Below are positions 9,266 through 17,109 of a stretch of 64,000 bases of DNA, piece after piece; within the stretch, counting starts at the first letter, position 1; the number at the start of each line of letters is the position of its first letter. Source of the DNA: Desulfogranum marinum (lineage in GTDB: Bacteria > Desulfobacterota > Desulfobulbia > Desulfobulbales > Desulfobulbaceae). The translations under genes were made by a program, and so were the position numbers. The stretch lies in NCBI RefSeq assembly GCF_016918565.1, contig NZ_JAFFQD010000001.1:62001-126000 (forward strand), in the 5' to 3' direction. Under the pieces are notes generated by a model. That model saw only the letters and a program-made list of their open reading frames with translations, did no database searches and was not told where the DNA came from.

Positions 9266-9871
9266 ATGCACAGCACCGAATCACAAGCTCCCAAACTGGA
9301 AACTGAACTTTCGACCGAGGCAAGTCTGCTCAGTGAAATTTATGGTTTTCTCGCTTTGGCTATGCGCTACCCAGACTCATCCTTTCTTGACGGGCAGTTT
9401 CTTGATGCATACGAAGCCTTATTACAATCTCTTGAGTGGAAAGAAGAATATGCGGATATGCAAAAGTGGCGGTCGCAAACAGGTGACTTCCTCAATGATC
9501 TCCAAATAGAATATACCCAGCTTTTTATAAATGCTTCACCAGGAACGACCATACCGCCCTACGCCTCTGTGTATATGGATGGTGACAGATCCATCCAGGG
9601 AAAAACTACAGAAAAAATCAAAGATTTTTATCGCAGTTGCGGGTATGAAGTCACATCATCCACCGAACCACCAGACCATATCCAGCATGAGCTCGAATTT
9701 TTAGCAGCACTTGCCGGCGAAAACAGACGGGAAGAGGAAACGCTTTTTTTGCACTCACTCTTTCGGCCATGGTTTATACGATTTTTAAAGCACAGTATAC
9801 AGGAAGCTCGTCATCCATTTTACAGGGTGTCGATACAGTTAATTGATTTTTTCACCAAGGAGGAACAGTAA
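9266..9871 (+). CDS. TorD/DmsD-family molybdoenzyme chaperone
   Basis: Cytoplasmic chaperone that holds a molybdopterin oxidoreductase and its twin-arginine signal until cofactor insertion and export. The 201-residue protein has the family signature EYTQLF followed by PPYASVYMDGDRSIQGK and EPPDHIQHELEFLAALA. The stop codon directly abuts the ATG of the oxidoreductase at 9872, so the two are translationally linked. No good ribosome site precedes the ATG at 9266. The partner is almost certainly the next gene product. Confidence 0.9.
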   Translation: MHSTESQAPKLETELSTEASLLSEIYGFLALAMRYPDSSFLDGQFLDAYEALLQSLEWKEEYADMQKWRSQTGDFLNDLQIEYTQLFINASPGTTIPPYASVYMDGDRSIQGKTTEKIKDFYRSCGYEVTSSTEPPDHIQHELEFLAALAGENRREEETLFLHSLFRPWFIRFLKHSIQEARHPFYRVSIQLIDFFTKEEQ

Positions 9872-12088
9872 ATGGCAATACATCTTTCCAGGCGGAATTT
9901 TTTAAAAACCGCCTCCATTGCCGCTGCGTCCGTGCCGCTATCAAAAGTAGTGGCAAAAGCAGAGACTGGAGTTGCAAAAGCACCACTGGTACCACCAGGA
10001 AGCTTTAAAGATACAGACACGGTTGTTGGCGGTGTCTGTGAAATGTGTTTCTGGAGATGCCAGCTGGTTGGAAAAGTTCGTGATGGCCGCCTGGTAAAGA
10101 TTGAAGGCAACCCCAAATCCATCGACAATGGCGCCTCCATCTGTGCCCGCGGGAATGCCGGCGTAAAGCTGCTATACGATCCAGACCGCCTGAAGTACCC
10201 CATGAAAAATGTTGGCAAAAGGGGAGCTCCAAAATGGCAACGCATCACCTGGGATGAAGCGCTTGACACCTGTGCCACCAAGCTGAAAAACGTGATCGAC
10301 GAACACGGGCCGGAAAGTCTTGCAATATTCCCCCATGGAGCATCTGCCAGTTATCCCTTCCATTTCTTTGAGCACACGGTAGGCACACCTAACGTGTCTG
10401 AAGCATCCTTCTTCCAGTGCCGCGGCATCAGGGATATGGCCTATATGGCCACCATCGAACAACCGCCTGGCGAAAACGTAGACATGCCTAATACCAAGGT
10501 GATCTTCCTTTTAGGCGGCCACTTTGGAGAGAATGTTCATGTCTCCCACCTTAAGCGTTATCTTAAGGGACTGGAAAATGGAGCCAAACTGGTTGTCGTT
10601 GACCCACGTTTTTCTGCATCAGCAGCAAAGGCTGACATTTGGGTACCCATCCGTCCGGGAACTGACACGGCCATGCTGCTGGCTATTATGAACTACCTCA
10701 TCCAAAATGATAAATATGCAGCAGACTTTGTCGATGAATACGGTGAAGGATTTGAGGAATTTGCAGAAGGCATCAAAGAATGGACACTTGAAAAAGCTGC
10801 TGCTGAATGCGATATACCTGTTGCCCAGATAAAAGAGGTCGCCGACCTGTTGGCTGCCAACATGCCGAACGTGGCTATCCACCCTGGTCGCCATGTGTCC
10901 TGGTATGGAAACGACTTTCAGCGACAGCGTGCCCTTGCCTGCCTGACAGGCGTACTTGGTGCCTTTGGCGTTAAAGGCGCATTTGTTCCTCCCAAAGGAC
11001 CAAAGGGGTTAAAAAAAGTGAGCTGGCCCCATGGTGACCATGACCCTGATCTGCTCAGTGACTATGCTGATAACTCGCATGATTTTTCCCCTCCGGGAAC
11101 TCCGACGGATTTGATTCGCGATGCTGCCATCACCGGCAAGCCTTACCCCATTAAAGGATGTGTGATCTGGGGACAAAATCCGATTCAAACTATTCCCAAT
11201 CAGGAAAAAACCATTAAAATGCTCGAACAGATGGATTTTGTCATGTGTACCGATGTCATGCCTACAGACATCACCATGTATGCTGACATACTCCTGCCCG
11301 AATGCTCCTACCTCGAGCGATACGACTACATAAAAACCGGCACCCAGTGGAACTTTGCGGACGAACACCAGCAGTATATCGCCCCTCGCATGCCGCTTGT
11401 GGATCCTGAATTTGAACGTAAAGACGGTATCTGGATTACCAATGAACTGGCTAAACGGATGGGATACGGCGAATTCATTCCCACCAAAGATCAGGTTGAG
11501 ATGGTCAATACCCGTCTAGCCGGCGTCGGTCTCAGTATAGATAAAATTCGTGCTGAAGATGGAATCCATATCCAACCTGGTAAAGATCCATATGGTATTT
11601 CCGAGGACATGACTGTTATTTTCTACAATGAAGATCTGGAAGATGCGGGTTACCCACCGATCCCTACCTATATTCCAGTGGAAAGGGCTCCTCAAGGATA
11701 CATGCGCCTTTTATACGGTCGCTCGCCGGTACACACCTTCAACCGTACCCAAAACAATGCATGGTTGATGGCTGCCATGGACAGCACCCCTGTATGGCTC
11801 AACGACAAAGTTGCTTCCAAGCTGGGCTTTAAAGAAGGCGATACAGTCTCCTTGGAAAACCAAGACGGGGTCAAGTCACGTACGACGGCAACCGTCAAGG
11901 TAACACCGGGTATCCGTGAAGATGCGGTTTACATCTACCACGGCTTCGGCTCCATAAACCCGGAACTGACAATAGGGCATAACAAAGGCATCGATGACAC
12001 GAGCCTTATTACCAAACTGGCTGTTGATCCTGAAACAGGTTGCCATGGTATGCGCAATAACTTTGTCAAACTTGTAAAAGTCAGTTGA
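9872..12088 (+). CDS. Tat-exported molybdopterin oxidoreductase, PhsA/PsrA-like catalytic subunit
   Basis: Catalytic subunit of a periplasmic Mo-bisMGD enzyme of the DMSO reductase family. A twin-arginine signal, SRRNFLK with Arg7-Arg8, starts the 738-residue protein. An N-terminal [4Fe-4S] site follows at Cys56-x2-Cys59-x3-Cys63-x27-Cys91. Cys183 in FFQCRGIRD is the likely Mo ligand, as in thiosulfate, polysulfide and related reductases. The length fits PsrA/PhsA. AGGAGG lies upstream, inside the torD-like gene. The next gene encodes the electron-transfer subunit. No NrfD-type membrane anchor is encoded nearby, which is unusual for PhsABC/PsrABC. The substrate (thiosulfate, polysulfide, tetrathionate or other) is not certain. 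Confidence 0.85.
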   Translation: MAIHLSRRNFLKTASIAAASVPLSKVVAKAETGVAKAPLVPPGSFKDTDTVVGGVCEMCFWRCQLVGKVRDGRLVKIEGNPKSIDNGASICARGNAGVKLLYDPDRLKYPMKNVGKRGAPKWQRITWDEALDTCATKLKNVIDEHGPESLAIFPHGASASYPFHFFEHTVGTPNVSEASFFQCRGIRDMAYMATIEQPPGENVDMPNTKVIFLLGGHFGENVHVSHLKRYLKGLENGAKLVVVDPRFSASAAKADIWVPIRPGTDTAMLLAIMNYLIQNDKYAADFVDEYGEGFEEFAEGIKEWTLEKAAAECDIPVAQIKEVADLLAANMPNVAIHPGRHVSWYGNDFQRQRALACLTGVLGAFGVKGAFVPPKGPKGLKKVSWPHGDHDPDLLSDYADNSHDFSPPGTPTDLIRDAAITGKPYPIKGCVIWGQNPIQTIPNQEKTIKMLEQMDFVMCTDVMPTDITMYADILLPECSYLERYDYIKTGTQWNFADEHQQYIAPRMPLVDPEFERKDGIWITNELAKRMGYGEFIPTKDQVEMVNTRLAGVGLSIDKIRAEDGIHIQPGKDPYGISEDMTVIFYNEDLEDAGYPPIPTYIPVERAPQGYMRLLYGRSPVHTFNRTQNNAWLMAAMDSTPVWLNDKVASKLGFKEGDTVSLENQDGVKSRTTATVKVTPGIREDAVYIYHGFGSINPELTIGHNKGIDDTSLITKLAVDPETGCHGMRNNFVKLVKVS

Positions 12089-12149
12089 TGGCTGCATATA
12101 ATCACACGCTCGCAACCATCAAGTAAGATATTCTCTGGAGGAATGAGAA

Positions 12150-12950
12150 ATGCAATATGGCATGATTATCGATATCGACAAATGTGTTGGCTGTCACGCC
12201 TGCACAATTGCCTGTAAAGCTGAGTGGGAGGTACCCGCCGAGTTTGGGCGCAATTGGGTATATCGACTAGGACCGGCAAATACATCAGCCGGCATGTCCT
12301 ACACGTATTATCCGGGACTTTGCAACCACTGCGATGAGCCCCCATGTGTAGACGTCTGCCCTGCTGATACAGTCAATATGACCATGAAGGATGCAAAGAC
12401 TGGCAAAACCGTCACCATGGAAGTTGCTGCTACCTGGAAAGACCCATTCAACGGTACCGTCCAGATTGACAAGGAACGTTGTATAGGCTGTGGCGCCTGC
12501 CGTGATGCCTGCCCTTATGGTGCCAGATACATCAATGAAGATCTCGCCGACGACGAAAGTGACGGTAAAGCGGACAAATGCACCTACTGTATGCCAAGAG
12601 TCGCCGAAGGACTTGCTCCATCTTGTGTACAGACCTGCCTTGCAGGGGCCAGAATTTTCGGCGACCTTGATGACCCTGAATCAGAGGTTTCGCAATATGT
12701 CAAAAAAGGAGCTGTAGCCCTCACGTCACCAGCCGTGCAGATTGGCTCCAACGGCCGCTATTACAGTAGCAAAAAGGCTGACATGGAACTGCTGATGCAG
12801 AGCGCACCTCAGGAGATGCCTGAAGCTTCACTCAGGCGCATTATGCTTGCGAAAATGTCACAACCCGCACTGAAGCAGATAAAGGAATTGGGACTCATAG
12901 GGTTGGCCGGCGGTCTTTTTGTCAAGTCGCTCAAACAGGATAAAGAGTAA
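12150..12950 (+). CDS. Four-cluster ferredoxin subunit of the molybdopterin oxidoreductase (PsrB/PhsB-like)
   Basis: Iron-sulfur subunit that passes electrons to the catalytic subunit. Sixteen cysteines in four groups predict four [4Fe-4S] clusters: CVGCHACTIAC, CNHCDEPPCVDVC, CIGCGACRDAC and CTYC-x11-C-x3-C. An insertion of about 30 residues follows the second group. There is no signal peptide, so it would be exported folded with the Tat partner. The 266-residue protein ends in a short, weakly hydrophobic stretch (GLIGLAGGLF) that could touch the membrane but is too short for a real anchor. GGAGG precedes the ATG. Confidence 0.87.
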   Translation: MQYGMIIDIDKCVGCHACTIACKAEWEVPAEFGRNWVYRLGPANTSAGMSYTYYPGLCNHCDEPPCVDVCPADTVNMTMKDAKTGKTVTMEVAATWKDPFNGTVQIDKERCIGCGACRDACPYGARYINEDLADDESDGKADKCTYCMPRVAEGLAPSCVQTCLAGARIFGDLDDPESEVSQYVKKGAVALTSPAVQIGSNGRYYSSKKADMELLMQSAPQEMPEASLRRIMLAKMSQPALKQIKELGLIGLAGGLFVKSLKQDKE

Positions 12951-12975
12951 CGCTTCCTTTCGTTCTATTGATTAT

Positions 12976-13010
12976 AACCCGCCACTTCAGTGTGGCGGGT
13001 TCTTCCTTTT
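12976..13010 (+). terminator. Intrinsic terminator of the Mo-oxidoreductase operon
   Basis: ACCCGCCAC (12977-12985) pairs with GTGGCGGGT (12992-13000) around a six-base loop, followed by the T-rich TTCTTCCTTTT. It lies 26 bases after the ferredoxin stop, and its tail touches the ATG of the next gene at 13011. Confidence 0.85.
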
Positions 13011-13850
13011 ATGACGCCATTACCAGATCTCAAAAAATACAAGCATCTCACCCGTGCCTGCTTTATAAACGCACCATTTGATCGTCTTTGTCCCGACGAC
13101 CTGCTTCCTTTTTTTTTAGACAACAAGCTTCAACCCGAAATAGGCCTTGAGGGGAATTTTCTATGGACCGAACCAGATAAAAACTTCCAGGAAATGGCTG
13201 ACAAGCTCAGGGACCACGGACTCTCCTGTACTCTACACGCCCCTTTTCACGACCTCGTCCCAGGTGGATTTGATTCTCAAATCATATCTTTATCACGGCA
13301 AAAACTTCATCGGGCCTTTTCGCTGCTCCCTGTTTTCAAACCCAAAAGCATTGTCTGTCACCTTGGTTTCGAATCGCATAAACATGCTCATAATCTCGAC
13401 CGTTGGTTGGATGTAAGCACAGAAACATGGAGCCGGTTGCTGCCACTTGCAGCAAGGGAAAACATACCGGTTATGTTTGAAAACACCTATGAGCTTGATC
13501 CATCTGTTCACCTGGCTCTTTTTTCCAGGCTCAAATCGTTTCCATTTGGATTCTGTCTCGATACAGGTCATGTACTGGCTTTTTCCAACACCACGTGGCA
13601 AGATTGGGTCAAAGCTCTTCGTCCTTGGCTGGGGCAGGTGCATTTACACGACAACGACGGCACCAGAGATGCTCATCTCGCAATTGGTGCTGGTTGTTTT
13701 GATTTTGCCGGCTTTTTCAAAAGCATACATAACAAGCCTTTACTTTGCACCCTTGAGCAACGCTCGGCAAAAGATGTTGCTGCAAGTTTAGAAAAACTCG
13801 AGTGGTTGAAAGCCTCCTTCCTCACGTCTGACCTTTGCCCACAAAAATAA
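13011..13850 (+). CDS. TIM-barrel protein, xylose isomerase/endonuclease IV-like fold
   Basis: Member of the AP-endonuclease-2/sugar isomerase TIM-barrel superfamily (COG1082-like); precise reaction unknown. Likely metal and active-site segments can be seen: LHAPFHD, VCHLGFE, MFENTYE, FCLDTGHVLAF, VHLHDNDGTRDAHLAIG and LEQR. The ATG at 13011 begins immediately after the T-run of the preceding terminator and lacks a ribosome site; an in-frame GTG at 12990 lies inside the terminator loop and is less likely. The product is 279 residues. Confidence 0.7.
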   Translation: MTPLPDLKKYKHLTRACFINAPFDRLCPDDLLPFFLDNKLQPEIGLEGNFLWTEPDKNFQEMADKLRDHGLSCTLHAPFHDLVPGGFDSQIISLSRQKLHRAFSLLPVFKPKSIVCHLGFESHKHAHNLDRWLDVSTETWSRLLPLAARENIPVMFENTYELDPSVHLALFSRLKSFPFGFCLDTGHVLAFSNTTWQDWVKALRPWLGQVHLHDNDGTRDAHLAIGAGCFDFAGFFKSIHNKPLLCTLEQRSAKDVAASLEKLEWLKASFLTSDLCPQK

Positions 13851-14018
13851 CCACCAGGAAGATCTCCCCCCCTTGGCCCGCACTCTTCCCGCCGGCACTA
13901 AAAAAAAAGCTGGAGTAAATGCTCGTCTATGATGGTAACATGGTACTATCTGATCGATATTCTTGTGACTAATGAAAATTCTACTTTTGTTTAATAACAA
14001 AGTTGTCGATAAAAAGGC

Positions 14019-15143
14019 ATGGAAGATAACAAAGTTCCCCCTCCGTCAAAACATTTGCCACCAGTGGATGAAACAAAAAAAGCAGACAGCGTCGAAGGTA
14101 TATCCAGGCCACCTGTTGATTGGCACAAGGCGACAACGCAGCCTACTTTTGTTGTAGAGGATTCTTTTTTTCGTTCCCGTACTCCGCGACCTGTTCACTG
14201 GTCTATCGCATGGGCGGACCTGATGATGACGATGTTTATCCTCTTTCTCACCCTTTTTATCTATCAACTTGCCAACCGTGAGTTTCTTAACCAAGAAAGC
14301 GTTGAAGTAGTAGCAGGCGAGATCATTTCCCGACCGCCGTTGTCGCCCGAGACAACTCTTCCGTTTCATCCGATCTCTCCCCAAATCTCAAAACATCGCG
14401 CCGATAAGCTCAAATCAGTAGAGCGCGTATCTGAAGATGAAATCATAGTAGACGACACATTGGCAGAAAAAGAAATTCCAATAAATGCTATCGAATTGGA
14501 TTTATCCGAACCAGTCCCCATAGAGCCTGTTTCGCCGCCCCTCTCGACTGCGCCTACCGACACAGTGATCCCCCGTGAACTGATAGTGAAAGAGAGCTTG
14601 CAGATTGAACAAGGGATAATCAAAGAGCAAACTGAACAAACAACTGTCGATGACAATATTTTCACTGAAATTTACGACCTTTCTCAGACTACCCTTACCG
14701 ATGAAAAAATGGCCGATTTTGCTTCGGTGGAATTAGTTCCAGATAAAACGGTACGTATCATCATTGCCGGCGACCTTCTTTTTGCGTCAGGCAAAGCAGA
14801 ACTCTCGCCTCAGTCTTTAGAATCTCTGCGCAGCCTATCTGTCATCATCGCACAGACACCCTATATGATAAACATAGTAGGCCATACCGATTCCGTACCC
14901 ATGCATTCGCAGCTTTTCCCCAGCAACTGGGAGTTATCAGTTGCACGGGCAAGCCGGGTTGCACGTTTCCTTATAGAGGATATAGGGGTCCCCGGTAAAC
15001 AGATAGTGGTATCAGGATTTAGTTATTTTCGACCAGTTCGACCAAACACCAATGAAAAAAATAGAAGTAAAAATAGAAGAGTAGAAATCATCCTCTCCAA
15101 AGAACCACCACCTGCAATCGACAGGACCAAGCCCGCTCAATAA
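14019..15143 (+). CDS. MotB-like stator protein with OmpA domain
   Basis: Peptidoglycan-anchored half of a proton or sodium channel stator. One membrane helix near residues 63-85 carries the ion-binding Asp in AWADLMMTMF. A long acidic, proline-containing linker of about 150 residues follows. The C-terminal OmpA/MotB domain has GHTDSVP, SNWELSVARAS and KNRRVEI, closely matching flagellar MotB. The N-terminal cytoplasmic part (about 60 residues) and linker are longer than in E. coli MotB. It precedes the motA-like gene by 15 bases, the reverse of the usual motA-motB order, and no flagellar gene is in the window. Confidence 0.85.
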   Translation: MEDNKVPPPSKHLPPVDETKKADSVEGISRPPVDWHKATTQPTFVVEDSFFRSRTPRPVHWSIAWADLMMTMFILFLTLFIYQLANREFLNQESVEVVAGEIISRPPLSPETTLPFHPISPQISKHRADKLKSVERVSEDEIIVDDTLAEKEIPINAIELDLSEPVPIEPVSPPLSTAPTDTVIPRELIVKESLQIEQGIIKEQTEQTTVDDNIFTEIYDLSQTTLTDEKMADFASVELVPDKTVRIIIAGDLLFASGKAELSPQSLESLRSLSVIIAQTPYMINIVGHTDSVPMHSQLFPSNWELSVARASRVARFLIEDIGVPGKQIVVSGFSYFRPVRPNTNEKNRSKNRRVEIILSKEPPPAIDRTKPAQ

Positions 15144-15158
15144 AAGAATAGGACTATC

Positions 15159-15995
15159 ATGAGAAGAAAAAACCTGATCGGATTTATTCTGTGTGTTGTT
15201 ATTTTTGTTACCGGTTTTTTGATCAAAGGCAACCTCGCACTCTATTTTAATATTGCCGGGCTCTCAATCGTTCTTGGCGGAAGTGCTGCTGCAGCTCTGT
15301 TAAGTTTCCAGGTCAGCAGGCTAAGAATCGTGTATATGGTTGTCCGCGCTTCGTACACCCAAAGAAACATCTCTGAAGACGATATTGTCAATATCCTGAT
15401 TAACCTCGCCATAAAATCCCGCATGGAAGGTGTTTTGTCGCTGCAGGAGGAAGAAAACGAAACATCTATCTTGTTTCTCCGCCGGGGGCTTGGATGCCTG
15501 GTTGATAACTACGAACCGCATCAAATTCGTGATATTTTAAACACAGAAATGTATTTTTTTAAGCTACGCAGAGAAGACAGTGAAAGAATCCTCCGTACCA
15601 TAGGCGACTTTTTCCCTGCGTTTGGCATCATAGGCTCTGTTGTCGGCCTGATCTCCATGCTCGCAGGAATCGGCGACACTTCTGTGATTCTTAAAACAGT
15701 ACCGGTTGCCCTTACCTCAACCCTCTATGGGCTCATTTTTGCTAATTTCTTTTTTGTACCCTTTGCTGCCAATCTCCGGGAAAGGACCAATCATGAGCTG
15801 CTGCTCCAAAAAATTATAATGGAAGGTATCATTGCTATTCAAAGCGAACTCAATCCCACCATTTTAAAAACAAAATTACTTTCATTCCTTACTCCCTCCG
15901 CCCGAAAAGCAGACTTGGTACCGCTGGCAAAAATCAGAAAAAGATTTAATATCGACGATTCCCTTATGCCTGCAGCAGATCCTGACCGGGAGTAG
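15159..15995 (+). CDS. MotA-like stator protein
   Basis: Inner-membrane channel subunit partnering the MotB-like protein. The 278-residue protein has two N-terminal helices, a cytoplasmic loop of about 100 residues, then the MotA/TolQ/ExbB core with FPAFGIIGSVVGLISML and VALTSTLYGLIFANFFFVP, as in MotA. It is translated from ATG 15159 with AGGA upstream, 15 bases after motB. It could drive a flagellum encoded elsewhere or another ion-powered envelope machine. Confidence 0.85.
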   Translation: MRRKNLIGFILCVVIFVTGFLIKGNLALYFNIAGLSIVLGGSAAAALLSFQVSRLRIVYMVVRASYTQRNISEDDIVNILINLAIKSRMEGVLSLQEEENETSILFLRRGLGCLVDNYEPHQIRDILNTEMYFFKLRREDSERILRTIGDFFPAFGIIGSVVGLISMLAGIGDTSVILKTVPVALTSTLYGLIFANFFFVPFAANLRERTNHELLLQKIIMEGIIAIQSELNPTILKTKLLSFLTPSARKADLVPLAKIRKRFNIDDSLMPAADPDRE

Positions 15996-16011
15996 TTCAA
16001 CCAAGAAGAGG

Positions 16012-17037
16012 ATGGCAAAATTTTACAGGTATGTGTATTATATCACCTGCCAGATACGACTCCCTGTAAATGCGTGCTTGCTGCTTACGCGAAACCTGCC
16101 TGCCGGAACCATGTACCAGTTCATCTTCTTTGCCTGCTCTCTTTTATTGCTGTTAGGCTGTTCCCCTGCAACGGTCAGCACCATTACCGACCAGCCCGGA
16201 ACCAAAGAATTACCACCTGCAGAAATACTGGAACTGGTAGAAGGGAACACCCTCTACATTCAGTCTTCAGAAGAGGATAGCTATCTTTTTTTCGATCCTT
16301 CAAGCCGTTTATTCGGCAAAGATCTCTACGCTAACCAGGACACAGGGAGATGGGACGTTAGTGAAGACGGACAGGTGTGCTTGAAAATGAAAAGTTGGTG
16401 GTATGGCGACTTGAAATGTTATCGGATTTTCATGAGGGGCGACCGTGAGAAAATTTTTCTGGCCAACAGTGCCGATGTGGTCGAATATTCTGCAGTATAT
16501 TTTGCAGGGGACAGCAAGCACCTTTTCGTTGCTCCTGCTGCCAAGAAAAAAAGCTTCCGTAAATCTGCTCGACAACGACAGCAACAACCCACGACCTCTT
16601 CTTCTGAGGAGCAGAACAATAGTCGTCAACAACAAAAAACTGAGCAATACGCGGTTACGGAGCCGACAACTACCGATCATGCATCAAAAGATACGCAAGC
16701 CACTGTCAAATGGGTGGCAAAGAACTGCCCAGGATGCAATATGGACGGCGCTGATCTGAATAAAGCCAACCTGGTTGAGGCTAATTTGGCTGGTACCAAC
16801 CTGGCGAATGCTGACTTACAGATGGCAAACCTGCGTCGGGCGAACCTCCGGGGGGCGAACCTCAGAAATGCTGTCCTTAAGTATGCCAATCTCCCTGGGG
16901 CGAACCTCCAAAACGCCGACCTTAGAGGTGCCGATCTCCAAGGTGCTAATCTTATTCGCGCCAACCTCACAGGAGCAAAACTAGATGGAGCCAACTTGCA
17001 GGAAGCACATATAGACGGCACCATAGGCCTTAACTGA
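16012..17037 (+). CDS. Pentapeptide-repeat protein, possible lipoprotein
   Basis: Function unknown. About 18 consecutive A(D/N)Lxx repeats fill the last 95 residues and would form a right-handed quadrilateral beta-helix. Ahead of them lie a unique domain of about 120 residues (WWYGDLKCYRIF) and a Ser/Gln/Thr-rich linker. An internal ATG at 16111 begins MYQFIFFACSLLLLLGCS, which resembles a lipoprotein signal with Cys in LLGC; the true start may be there, giving 308 residues. It follows the motA-like gene by 16 bases, suggesting one operon and perhaps an envelope role. Confidence 0.7.
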   Translation: MAKFYRYVYYITCQIRLPVNACLLLTRNLPAGTMYQFIFFACSLLLLLGCSPATVSTITDQPGTKELPPAEILELVEGNTLYIQSSEEDSYLFFDPSSRLFGKDLYANQDTGRWDVSEDGQVCLKMKSWWYGDLKCYRIFMRGDREKIFLANSADVVEYSAVYFAGDSKHLFVAPAAKKKSFRKSARQRQQQPTTSSSEEQNNSRQQQKTEQYAVTEPTTTDHASKDTQATVKWVAKNCPGCNMDGADLNKANLVEANLAGTNLANADLQMANLRRANLRGANLRNAVLKYANLPGANLQNADLRGADLQGANLIRANLTGAKLDGANLQEAHIDGTIGLN

Positions 17038-17109
17038 CCTGTTCCTTATAGAAACAAAAAGTATACCCACCCTTTCAATCACCCAATCTTTACACTTTCT
17101 TTGCCGCCT

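Noticed and set aside
16677-17024. Minus-strand frame with regular Arg/Ala/Pro repeats
   Set aside because: It is the reverse complement of the pentapeptide-repeat coding DNA, so its periodicity is inherited.
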